Shown one piece after another: positions 6,369-13,485 of a stretch of DNA of 19,063 nucleotides; within the stretch, counting starts at the first letter, position 1, and every line of letters starts with the position of its first letter. The notes below the pieces were generated by a model. That model saw only the letters and a program-made list of their open reading frames with translations, did no database searches and was not told the DNA's origin. Source of the stretch: JALXCH01 sp964495805 (GTDB lineage Bacteria; Calditrichota; Calditrichia; RBG-13-44-9); the NCBI GenBank assembly GCA_964495805.1, contig CAZBWV010000117.1:1-19063 (forward strand). The letters run 5' to 3'. Position numbers and translations under genes: made by a program.

Positions 6369-8627
6369 ATGAACAAATTGTTACGCACGACGGTTTTTAT
6401 TTATTTCCTAATTTTTATATTCGGTGCATTTTCGTTTTCATTTTCCGATACGGTAACCGGTGCTGGTTCCAGCGCCTATTACTATTACGATTCAGGTTCA
6501 GCAAGCGGTACACTCGACTTGAATGGGGGTACAACCTGGACAGTGACTATTCAGGGACTTGATGGTTCCGCATTAACCGGAGATAAGATTTTTGATTTCA
6601 TCATCGAAAACATCGAAGGTGGTTCTTCCACGGTGCTTCTTCCCTTACGTGTTTATCTGGATAATGCGGGTCCCGGCGCTCATCTGTTTCAGAGTGACGA
6701 TAATGGCTATGTGGTTAAAAGCCAGCAACAACTTCTTTTTGGCATGGCACCGGATACATTCGATCTTCGCATTGTGCTCAACCAGCGCACGGACGGGCGC
6801 TGGAATGTAATGCCCTACTTTCGGATCTTACCACTTGGCTTCTGGACTCCCTTCAATGATGGGGCCTGGGTCTCGGATAATGCTTTCGATCTGGATCACG
6901 TCCGTCTGGTAGTCGCATTAACCAGTGGAACCAATGGAACGCTCACCTTTCACGCACCCAATGCAGTGAGCGGTGGAACGGTATTCGATAGTCACTTCCT
7001 GAATGCTACCGCCGAAGGGAAATTGTACGTCCATTATCTTATTCCGGGAAATCCCTCCTCCCAGCCTATTGGTCTGACCGCCAAAGGATTTTTCACATCA
7101 ACCAATAACCCTTATATTCCCGATGCAGAAAACTACGGAATAGACGCATCTTTTTCCGTCAATCCACAGGGCGGTATTCCTCTGGTGGATGTAATGGATC
7201 ATGGTGTGGTAACCAGTAAGGCAAATTGGGCAATTAGCTATTACAGCCCGGAACCAGCCAATCTCTGGAGCTCTCCCTGGCATTCGGTTTTATATGGTTC
7301 TCCCGGCCCATTTATGCGAACCTTCCATCCCGACAACGACGGCACCGGCGGAATTCCGGACATCATGTATGCCACCGGAGTCATGATTTATGATGGCATT
7401 TACCACAGCGTGAATCATGGCGATATTCCCACCGGAAGCAATACCATTTATTTCACTGGAATGTTGTACGAAGTTGGCATGAATTATCAGGGCCAGAATG
7501 TCTGGTCAACCCAGTGGGAACAGTCCTACGAAAATGCCGTTCTGGTAGCTGAAGAAGATATTAAAGTTAAATATGTCACTGCACTTTATGGAGATATCTG
7601 CACAAATGACGATATTTCCATTCGCAAAGGAAGTCCCAGTACCATTAACGGAAATTTAATTGCTCTGGATAAAATTAAGATCAGTAAAAACAATACAATA
7701 GTTGGAAATGTATATGCCGGGCACTCTTACTCCATCTCCAGCAGTTCCACCATTACCGGACGTGCGGTGGAAGATACCACGATGCCTCCGTTCATCATTC
7801 CAGAACCATCGTTTAATTGCGGCACAACCGATATTGACGTACCAACTGGTGGAACCCTGAATCTTCCTCCCGGTTCTTACGATTATGTTCATGTTCGGAA
7901 AAACGCTTCCATTACCTTTTCGAGCGGAACCTATTACATTCGCGAACTCCGTTTGGAAAAAGGAAGCACATTCACAGCCGACATCACCAACGGTGCGGTA
8001 AAATTAAACATCACCAAAAAATTGATGGTTCGGGATAATGTGGTGTTCAATATTACTCCTTCCAGTCCGGATTATACCCGCCAGCTCCAGATAGCTGTTA
8101 AAGGAAAGAACAAGATTCGTTTTGGAAGGAATTGTGTATTCCGGGGTGATCTGACCGCACCGAGACAGGTGGTAAGCATCAAAAGCGATTTCAAAATGAA
8201 AGGTGCCATTCGTGCATATCGGATTTCTATTGGTCGGCATGCCACCATCTACCATCATTCCGCCCCATACACCTTACCCAAAGTGGATCGTTCCGATCTG
8301 GCCACCGAAACATTAAATATGCCTATCCGTTTCGATCTGGCACAGAATTACCCCAACCCCTTTAACCCCACAACCACCATTGCTTATTCCCTACCCACGG
8401 ACTGCCAGGTGCAGCTCCAGGTATTTGATATTTTAGGAAAAGAGGTGGCCACGCTGGTTAGCGAAAAAGTCGGTGCAGGACATCATCAGGTGGTATGGAA
8501 CGGAAGGGACAAATTCAATCGCCCTGTTTCAAGTGGTATTTACCTGTATCGATTAACCGCAACACCAATTGGCGGGGCTCAAAACGCTCCATTTATCCAG
8601 ACACGCCGCATGGTGTTCATGAAATAA
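6369..8627 (+). CDS. Secreted beta-rich protein with C-terminal sorting (T9SS-type) domain
   Basis: A 752-residue exported protein. Residues 1-26 are a signal peptide with a long Phe/Ile-rich core. Residues 27-395 are Gly/Ser/Thr-rich and probably beta-structured, and I do not recognise a family. Residues about 400-630 have short regular units such as STINGNLIALDKIKI, NTIVGNVYAG and GSYDYVHVRKNASITFSSG. These look like the stacked repeats of polymer-forming or beta-helical surface proteins. Residues about 650-752 are a FlgD-like/T9SS type A sorting domain with NYPNPFNPTTTIAYSLP, VFDILGKEVATLV and SSGIYLYRL. In related bacteria such tails direct proteins through the type IX system to the cell surface. 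No catalytic motif is visible, so a structural or adhesive role is the simplest inference. AGGAGA precedes the ATG. The gene stands alone between two terminators. Confidence 0.8.
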   Translation: MNKLLRTTVFIYFLIFIFGAFSFSFSDTVTGAGSSAYYYYDSGSASGTLDLNGGTTWTVTIQGLDGSALTGDKIFDFIIENIEGGSSTVLLPLRVYLDNAGPGAHLFQSDDNGYVVKSQQQLLFGMAPDTFDLRIVLNQRTDGRWNVMPYFRILPLGFWTPFNDGAWVSDNAFDLDHVRLVVALTSGTNGTLTFHAPNAVSGGTVFDSHFLNATAEGKLYVHYLIPGNPSSQPIGLTAKGFFTSTNNPYIPDAENYGIDASFSVNPQGGIPLVDVMDHGVVTSKANWAISYYSPEPANLWSSPWHSVLYGSPGPFMRTFHPDNDGTGGIPDIMYATGVMIYDGIYHSVNHGDIPTGSNTIYFTGMLYEVGMNYQGQNVWSTQWEQSYENAVLVAEEDIKVKYVTALYGDICTNDDISIRKGSPSTINGNLIALDKIKISKNNTIVGNVYAGHSYSISSSSTITGRAVEDTTMPPFIIPEPSFNCGTTDIDVPTGGTLNLPPGSYDYVHVRKNASITFSSGTYYIRELRLEKGSTFTADITNGAVKLNITKKLMVRDNVVFNITPSSPDYTRQLQIAVKGKNKIRFGRNCVFRGDLTAPRQVVSIKSDFKMKGAIRAYRISIGRHATIYHHSAPYTLPKVDRSDLATETLNMPIRFDLAQNYPNPFNPTTTIAYSLPTDCQVQLQVFDILGKEVATLVSEKVGAGHHQVVWNGRDKFNRPVSSGIYLYRLTATPIGGAQNAPFIQTRRMVFMK

Positions 8628-8651
8628 TCCCTTTTTTTCAACCAGATGCAG

Positions 8652-8681
8652 AAAAAGCGGTAGAATCATCTACCGCTTTTT
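8652..8681. terminator. Bidirectional rho-independent terminator
   Basis: GCGGTAGA (8657-8664) and TCTACCGC (8669-8676) form a perfect 8-bp stem with loop ATCA. It is flanked by five A residues on the left and five T residues on the right, so it can work on both strands. It sits between the ends of the converging genes at 6369-8627 and 8688-9518. Confidence 0.9.
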
Positions 8682-8687
8682 CTTTAG

Positions 8688-9518
8688 TCATTTTTCCAGA
8701 GAATGGGCAAAATGCCTTTCCAGGACATCAGATATGTCGCCTTCATCAAAAATCATCCGGATTCCCCGAGCGTGTAACCGTAGTTGCCCTTTCCGACCGA
8801 TTCGATATGAAACGAAAAGTGGACAGTCCCGAATAACCCGGTACACATCCAGCGTTTTGAGATGCTGAAGTGTTCTGGCGTAAGGATTCTCTCGCTGCTC
8901 CACCAAATGATATTCACCGGTAGAATCAATCTGGTAAATATGAAAGAACTTCGCCTGCCCTAACATTCCCCGAAAAACCGTCTTTCCATCTGAGGTTGCC
9001 ACAGCAATTTTCTGAATACCCGGTCTGGCAACAATCAGAAAGTGGTAAGGATGTTCTTCGCTTTTTTGGATGGTCCACCCGGTGTGCTCCAGTAACATTT
9101 TAATTTCTTCCAGCGAAAAATATCGTTCCGGGATTCCAGTATCCGTGCCACTCTTCCAGTCCACAAGCACCAACTCTCCCTGCCATCCAGCGATCTGGAG
9201 TGCTTTACGAAAGAATTGCTTCACATCGCGAAAATGGTGCAGACTCATCACAGAAAAAATGGGCGAAAATCGCCCGTCCAGCACATCCACCTGTTCGGCG
9301 GCAAGCTGACGACATTGCCAGTTTTCTTCATCTCTTTCCGCCGTCCAGGGATCAATACCCACTCCCCTCACCTGATATTTCCTTACCAGGTCACGCAGCA
9401 GGGAACAGTCTCCGCTTCCCACCTCCAGCAAGTGGGATTCATCCGGTGTTACCCTCTCCCCCACCGCTTTCCGAATTAAGCGGTAACCCGCTTCTTCCAT
9501 GGCCGAAAGTGAGATCAT
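8688..9518 (-). CDS. SAM-dependent methyltransferase fused to a NifX-like domain
   Basis: A 276-residue two-domain protein. Residues 1-165 are a class I methyltransferase: motif I LEVGSGDCS (31-39), acidic motif II GVGIDPW (D56), SVMSLHHF, and GELVLVDWKSG. The domain resembles the methyltransferase 11 type, with unknown substrate. Residues 170-276 match the dinitrogenase iron-molybdenum cofactor (NifX/NifB C-terminal) fold: KIAVATSDGK, LGQAKFFHIYQID, RDCPLFVSYRIGRKGQLRL and ARGIRMIF. The usual HFG histidine in the first loop is replaced (GMLGQA), while C232 in RDCP remains. The ATG at 9518 follows the upstream gene's stop by 13 bases. Earlier in-frame starts would overlap that gene and add residues unlike the family. 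The Shine-Dalgarno is weak, so translation may be coupled. No nif genes are near. The fusion could sense or modify a metal cofactor; that is inference. Confidence 0.78.
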   Translation of the reverse strand: MISLSAMEEAGYRLIRKAVGERVTPDESHLLEVGSGDCSLLRDLVRKYQVRGVGIDPWTAERDEENWQCRQLAAEQVDVLDGRFSPIFSVMSLHHFRDVKQFFRKALQIAGWQGELVLVDWKSGTDTGIPERYFSLEEIKMLLEHTGWTIQKSEEHPYHFLIVARPGIQKIAVATSDGKTVFRGMLGQAKFFHIYQIDSTGEYHLVEQRENPYARTLQHLKTLDVYRVIRDCPLFVSYRIGRKGQLRLHARGIRMIFDEGDISDVLERHFAHSLEK

Positions 9519-9531
9519 TTCACCAGCCGAT

Positions 9532-10149
9532 TTACATCTCTTTCCATTGAATGGTCTTGTCCCGCAGGGAACGATTGAGCAATTCGGCATGTTCCACCGT
9601 TACGGGAAATTCAGCGATTCGGTGCAGGTGGAAATCTCCGGATGCTTCCACGTCAATCTCATTTAACAACAGATATCCGTTGTCAAAATCAACAGTGTAA
9701 ACAAACAGATCGTTTTGTTTCAGGTAATTTCGTAAGGATTCATCTTTCAACGCTTCCTGGAGTCCACCTGCTGCAAAAATGCGCACATGCACAATCAGAT
9801 CTTTATACAGTTCCGCCTGGCGCAGGGCTTTCAGAGTGTCCAGGAACAGTTTTTTGGTCTGCTCAATGGGTGTTTCGCCCCCGAACATGAGCACAACAGA
9901 ATCCGGATGAAATTGAACCACCTCTTCTGCAATCACGTTTGCGTTACCATCTTCCACGACAAAATGGCCTGCCCGGCCACCAGTACGATCGGTAAACGTT
10001 GCCTGAGCCGCAGCGCTGATCGCACTGCAAATGGTATTTTTCGGTGCGATAATGGCCACTTTATTGTAACCGGCCAGGACATCGGATCCAATCATTTTAC
10101 CGGTGAGTGCGCGTAAATAAATTTCTTCGGCAAATGTTGTTTTTGCCAT
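9532..10149 (-). CDS. Unrecognised 205-residue protein
   Basis: I do not recognise this family. The protein looks soluble, with no signal peptide or membrane segment, and an alternating alpha/beta pattern: KVAIIAP (30-36), GHFVVED (61-67), DSVVLMFGG (83-91) and LIVHVRIFAAGG (118-129). This suggests a Rossmann-like fold. There is one cysteine (C41). The ATG at 10149 is preceded by GGAGGA at good spacing; a longer frame starting at 10266 lacks this and runs through the promoter region. It is the first gene of a two-gene minus-strand unit, 13 bases before the methyltransferase-NifX fusion, so a shared pathway is likely. A coding gene is well supported by the ribosome site, the operon position and the amino-acid composition; its function is unknown. 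Confidence 0.75.
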   Translation of the reverse strand: MAKTTFAEEIYLRALTGKMIGSDVLAGYNKVAIIAPKNTICSAISAAAQATFTDRTGGRAGHFVVEDGNANVIAEEVVQFHPDSVVLMFGGETPIEQTKKLFLDTLKALRQAELYKDLIVHVRIFAAGGLQEALKDESLRNYLKQNDLFVYTVDFDNGYLLLNEIDVEASGDFHLHRIAEFPVTVEHAELLNRSLRDKTIQWKEM

Positions 10150-10210
10150 GTTGGTTCCTCCAATTTTAAGATTTACACAGTTAAGATGAGTCGGGACGGG
10201 AAAGGTTACA

Positions 10211-10225
10211 TGAGATTTATTCTCA
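10211..10225. promoter_or_regulatory. Inverted repeat TGAGA-N5-TCTCA upstream of the 205-residue gene
   Basis: TGAGA (10211-10215) and TCTCA (10221-10225) form a perfect 5-5-5 inverted repeat, 61 bases before the ATG of the minus-strand gene. The position suits an operator or a leader element. No clear -35/-10 pair could be placed beside it. Confidence 0.25.
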
Positions 10226-10403
10226 ACAACAGTCCTATTACTTTCTGTCACATCAAAGCGAAACATGACGAAATAAGAAGTTCTTTATCTTATCGTGGAT
10301 TCTTTGGTCAAAATCTTCTTCGAATAAAAACAGTATCTACTCACCTGAAAACTGAATTCCCCATTTTCCATATTATTGGCTGGGAATCAATCACTCAGAA
10401 GCA

Positions 10404-10441
10404 AAATATTTCAAAAATTTTTAAAAATTTTTGAGATATTT
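10404..10441. repeat. 38-bp AT-only near-perfect palindrome upstream of the cold-shock gene
   Basis: Two 19-base arms (10404-10422 and 10423-10441) are reverse complements except for one pair (10410/10435). The centre is built of alternating runs of five A and five T. It lies just before the candidate -35 of the cold-shock gene. It could be an UP-like element, a curved nucleoid-protein site or a cruciform. A terminator role for the facing gene is less likely, because there is no GC stem. Confidence 0.6.
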
Positions 10442-10442
10442 C

Positions 10443-10471
10443 TTGCATCTTTATCAGAAAACCACTACCTT
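10443..10471 (+). promoter_or_regulatory. Candidate promoter of the cold-shock gene
   Basis: TTGCAT (10443-10448) and TACCTT (10466-10471) are separated by 17 bases, immediately after the AT palindrome. Each hexamer matches only three consensus positions. If used, the transcript would have a leader of about 90 bases, which agrees with the long 5' leaders typical of cspA-like genes. Confidence 0.3.
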
Positions 10472-10570
10472 TGGTGGTCAATTAATGTCGCACAGTGAGA
10501 AACGTTGGATTCTGAGTCTGGCGGGTCGCACGAAGTGCAAAAGTTTAATTTTTTTAGTGAGGTAGTAGAA

Positions 10571-10777
10571 GTGGAAAAAGGTGTCGTGAAGTGGTTCAAC
10601 AGCTCCAAAGGATACGGATTCATCAGCCGTGAGAATGGTGAAGACGTATTTGTCCATTACACCGCCATTGAATCCGAAGGATTCCGTTCTCTGGACGAAG
10701 GCGAAACAGTGGAATTTGAAGTAGCTGACGGACCCAAGGGGCTGCAGGCTGTGCAAGTACGCAAAGTATCTGCCTGA
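10571..10777 (+). CDS. Cold-shock domain protein
   Basis: A 68-residue single-domain CspA-family protein, of normal family length. It binds single-stranded RNA and DNA and acts as an RNA chaperone. The RNP1 motif KGYGFI (13-18) and RNP2 VFVHYTAI (26-33) are both intact, and KGVVKWFNSSKG is the standard first strand. I chose the GTG at 10571, because GAGG lies 8 bases upstream (10559-10562) and translation then begins MEKGVVKWF, as in the family. A longer frame from 10505 would add 22 residues absent from the family. The gene is monocistronic and closed by a terminator at 10802-10835. Whether it responds to cold cannot be told from the sequence; many homologues are constitutive. Confidence 0.95.
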   Translation: MEKGVVKWFNSSKGYGFISRENGEDVFVHYTAIESEGFRSLDEGETVEFEVADGPKGLQAVQVRKVSA

Positions 10778-10801
10778 GCGTATTCGACTACAAACTGTGA
10801 G

Positions 10802-10835
10802 AAACCCCGACCCTACGGCCGGGGTTTTGTTTTTT
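10802..10835 (+). terminator. Rho-independent terminator of the cold-shock gene
   Basis: AAACCCCG (10802-10809) pairs with CGGGGTTT (10820-10827), with further CC/GG pairing inside. A T-rich run follows to 10835. It lies 24 bases after the stop codon. Confidence 0.9.
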
Positions 10836-10873
10836 CAGATCGAAAAGTCGGATGTTCCATAAAACTCTTTTCT

Positions 10874-11716
10874 CTAACTCTGATACCACAACACAATACT
10901 TCCCTTTGGCATGCCCACATGCCGGGCAATAACATGGCATTTCACCTGAAACATGAGAAAAATGGGTCGTGGAGCATCGGAGAGGGTTTCGTAATTGCCC
11001 TGTCCTTTGGCAATAACCACATCGCTGGTATGGAATAATTCCAGGAACTCCCTGTTGCATAAATTCAGTGGTGTTCCGGGAACCGGTGAACCGGAGGAAA
11101 TAATCCGTGCCACCCGGTGCAGACCCGCTGCTTGCGCTTCTTCTCGCGTGGCATCGTTGATAATCGGTCTTTCCCGCACCGCAAAAACAGTCGGCTTCCC
11201 CATGGTTTCGATTAACACACGGTCAAACACCGTCTCCCCTGCATTGTCTCCAATATACAAAATCTGCTTTGCCTGCTCCACCTGCTCACGAAACGGTTCC
11301 ACATCCAGTCGAGCAAAATCCTGTTGCAGAACTCTCTCCACATCTTTTTCCAGATCGAATCCCCGATTGGCTCCGTAATCGATGATGTTACCAGCAATGG
11401 CAATACGTACAGCCGTTAACAATGGGTCAGAGGCAGTTTCCACGCGCTCCTTCAAATATGGGTACAGTTCCAGCGCCTTTCGAGTATTTTCCTGCTTCAC
11501 CTTGCGAAATAAATCCGGATTACCGGTTACCTGTGCCACATAATTGTACATCATCATCCCATTTTCCGGCGGCGTTCGTTCCAGTTTCACCTCACGCATC
11601 ATAGGGAAGAAATCATCCATTTTCTGTTTTATCCACTGTTCATCGTCCGTATGGAGTTGCATGGTTTTGATGGCCTGATCCACAATACAGGTTAAACAAT
11701 CCAGATAAGTGCGCAT
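10874..11716 (-). CDS. DUF89 / ARMT1-like family protein
   Basis: A 280-residue protein of the DUF89 (damage-control phosphatase, ARMT1-like) family, in the form found in archaea and anaerobic bacteria. Seen: the N-terminal MRTYLDCLTC with CxxC (C7, C10), GDNAGE (156-161), RPIINDAT (183-190) and KGQGNYE (237-243). The last three are the family's metal and phosphate-site signatures. Characterised relatives are metal-dependent phosphatases acting on damaged or surplus phosphometabolites; the substrate of this subfamily is not known to me. Extra cysteines occur at C220 and C260. The ATG at 11716 gives the usual start of the family, although the Shine-Dalgarno is weak. It is convergent with the cold-shock gene. 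It lies close to the NifX-like fusion, but not in one operon with it. Confidence 0.85.
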   Translation of the reverse strand: MRTYLDCLTCIVDQAIKTMQLHTDDEQWIKQKMDDFFPMMREVKLERTPPENGMMMYNYVAQVTGNPDLFRKVKQENTRKALELYPYLKERVETASDPLLTAVRIAIAGNIIDYGANRGFDLEKDVERVLQQDFARLDVEPFREQVEQAKQILYIGDNAGETVFDRVLIETMGKPTVFAVRERPIINDATREEAQAAGLHRVARIISSGSPVPGTPLNLCNREFLELFHTSDVVIAKGQGNYETLSDAPRPIFLMFQVKCHVIARHVGMPKGSIVLWYQS

Positions 11717-12007
11717 GGTTCGATCCGGGTTTCGTTAGTTGGATGGGTTAAAAAAACAAAAAGGATAAAGGGAATCGGAGGAATAAAGGATATAGGAGAT
11801 ATAATGGGAATAAGGGGCATAAATGCGGAATGTTGAAATATTCGGAGAAAACAAAAACCTTCGAATCCTTTTATTGGAATGAACTTGTTCGGAATTCCAT
11901 TGGTGAAACGAATCAAAAAGCTGACAGAATGAAACGAAAGGTCAGCACGCAACATTTCTTTTTTCTCATTTAGTGCTGTTACGGATTATTTATTATCCCC
12001 GCAGGAT
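11717..12007. other. Intergenic region with purine-rich tract and inverted repeats
   Basis: No gene is supported. Bases about 11751-11831 are strongly purine-biased on the plus strand, with loosely repeating GGAAT/GGATA-like units. TGGAAT (11875-11880) and ATTCCA (11894-11899) bracket a smaller GAAC-TT-GTTC repeat. CAGCAC (11943-11948) and GTGCTG (11973-11978) could pair across a 24-base loop. The region should hold the promoter of the DUF89 gene, but no convincing hexamers were found. Confidence 0.5.
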
Positions 12008-12009
12008 AG

Positions 12010-12044
12010 AAAAAGCGGGAGATTGGGCGAACCCGCACTCCCGC
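12010..12044 (-). terminator. Rho-independent terminator of the TlpA-like gene
   Basis: On the minus strand GCGGGAG (12044-12038) pairs with CTCCCGC (12021-12015), followed by five T residues (12014-12010). An inner GGG-TTCG-CCC stem with a stable UUCG tetraloop lies in the loop. It is 20 bases past the stop codon. Confidence 0.88.
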
Positions 12045-12063
12045 AATTTGATATCCCATTCCC

Positions 12064-13236
12064 CTATCCCAGTAATTGTTTAATTTTGTTGCGAATGAAA
12101 TCAGGGTTCCCCGCACCTACTTTAAAATCCACCAGAATGCCCTTTTTATTAATGAAAAACATGGTGGGAATTCCTTCGATATGATAATCGTTAAATGAGC
12201 GGTCGTCGGTGGCAATGGCAACGGGATAGTTCATCTTATGTCGCTTCACAAAATCCTTAATCAGTTTCACTTCTTCTTCCGCACTCACCTGCCCTTTGGT
12301 CTGGATATCGTCCCGATACTGACCGTACAATCGGGTGTAGCCAATTACCACCAGACCCTTTTTATGCAGCTTATCATACTCTTCCACCAATACGGGAATA
12401 ACCGACCGGCAGGGTCCGCACCAGGTAGCCCAGAAATCGATAACCACCGCTTTTCCTTTCAGATGGCTTAATTTTAGCGGCCGGGAATTCACCCAGGTTT
12501 TAGCGAAGATTTCCTTGGCCGGTTTGCCCAGCATATTGGTAATTTCCAGCGTAGAATTTAAGCTTCCCACATTCCCGGTCGGTGCCAGCTTGTTAATACC
12601 TTCCTGCAAAATCTTTTTCGATTCTTCAATATCACCACGCTGACGAGCCAGACTGGCCAGATTCTCGTAAATGTAGGGTAAATACCGTTTCCATTGAATG
12701 GGAAGCTCGGGAGCTTCAATAATTTGCTTGCTGTATTTTTCTTTATCTTTGTCATCCGATGCACTGAAGGCAAAATTGAAGATAATATCATAATAATTTT
12801 TCCCCGGTTGAATGTTGGGTTCAATCTCTTTAAACAATTTCAGTGCTTCGTCCATCTTCTCAGTGCCCAGCAGGATGCGCACTTTTTCGAATTTTGCTTC
12901 GGTGGCCAGTGGCGAATTTTTAGCAATAAGTGCATCCACCTTTGCCTGAGCATCCACATAGCGGCGTAAATCAATCAAAATCCGGGCACGTTCCAGCTCC
13001 AGTGCATCGGACTCTTTCGCGTCCCGATATTTATCCAGCAAAGCGTTCAAATCATTCTGATACTTCCCCATTAACTGCTGATACTGCATTTGACTGCGAA
13101 CACTTTGCAAATCTTTGTCGAATTTGTCGCTTAATGCCTGATATTCTTCATGCATTTTTTTGGCAGCATCCCCGGCGGACTGGCAGGCTGCCAGCATCAT
13201 TAGAAAAACCATAAATAACACTACATACTTTTTCAT
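12064..13236 (-). CDS. TlpA-like thioredoxin lipoprotein
   Basis: A 390-residue lipoprotein. The signal segment ends in the lipobox LAAC (C18). Residues about 20-80 are charged and helical, probably coiled coil. Residues about 85-230 are helical and resemble TPR-type repeats. Residues about 240-390 form a TlpA/AhpC-TSA thioredoxin domain with WATWCGPC (C273, C276), a later cis-proline segment GIPTMFFI, and INKKGILVDF. Such proteins reduce or exchange disulfides outside the cytoplasm, for example in cytochrome c maturation; the partner is not evident here. I chose the ATG at 13236, with AGGAGA upstream, over one 15 bases earlier. It is monocistronic in appearance, 249 bases after the M28 peptidase and with its own terminator. 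The N-terminal helical extension is longer than in simple TlpA proteins. Confidence 0.87.
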   Translation of the reverse strand: MKKYVVLFMVFLMMLAACQSAGDAAKKMHEEYQALSDKFDKDLQSVRSQMQYQQLMGKYQNDLNALLDKYRDAKESDALELERARILIDLRRYVDAQAKVDALIAKNSPLATEAKFEKVRILLGTEKMDEALKLFKEIEPNIQPGKNYYDIIFNFAFSASDDKDKEKYSKQIIEAPELPIQWKRYLPYIYENLASLARQRGDIEESKKILQEGINKLAPTGNVGSLNSTLEITNMLGKPAKEIFAKTWVNSRPLKLSHLKGKAVVIDFWATWCGPCRSVIPVLVEEYDKLHKKGLVVIGYTRLYGQYRDDIQTKGQVSAEEEVKLIKDFVKRHKMNYPVAIATDDRSFNDYHIEGIPTMFFINKKGILVDFKVGAGNPDFIRNKIKQLLG

Positions 13237-13485
13237 CACATCTCCTCGCATTTAACGTTTACCTGATTATTGATTAAGTTTGAATCGTCTCTTTTTGGTT
13301 CCAGAATTAAGCCTATAATATAAAAGATGAATTTTCCATTACCAAATTATTTACACAGGAAAAATCCTGATCTGTTACAACGATTGATTTGAACGGAAAG
13401 TACACTATGATTTATCATATTCTTACTGGCAAAATTTGTTCCCCCGGAGGAATTTCTCAAGTAAAGTATTTCTCTCAATATCGGT

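Noticed and set aside
10186..10434. Plus-strand 82-codon frame in the spacer before the cold-shock gene
   Set aside because: It runs through the likely promoter of the minus-strand 205-residue gene and into the AT palindrome; no ribosome site or motif.
8688..11716. Nitrogenase cofactor cluster
   Set aside because: Only a NifX-like domain is present; no nifH, nifD, nifK, nifE, nifN or radical-SAM nifB was seen.
11881..11890. GAACTTGTTC as a second LexA box
   Set aside because: The half-sites are separated by 2 bases instead of 4, so it does not have the operator geometry seen before dinB.
11692..11955. Minus-strand frame rich in Ile, Pro and Phe, resembling a small membrane protein
   Set aside because: The hydrophobic pattern comes from the purine-rich repeat tract read in antisense, and the frame overlaps the start of the DUF89 gene.
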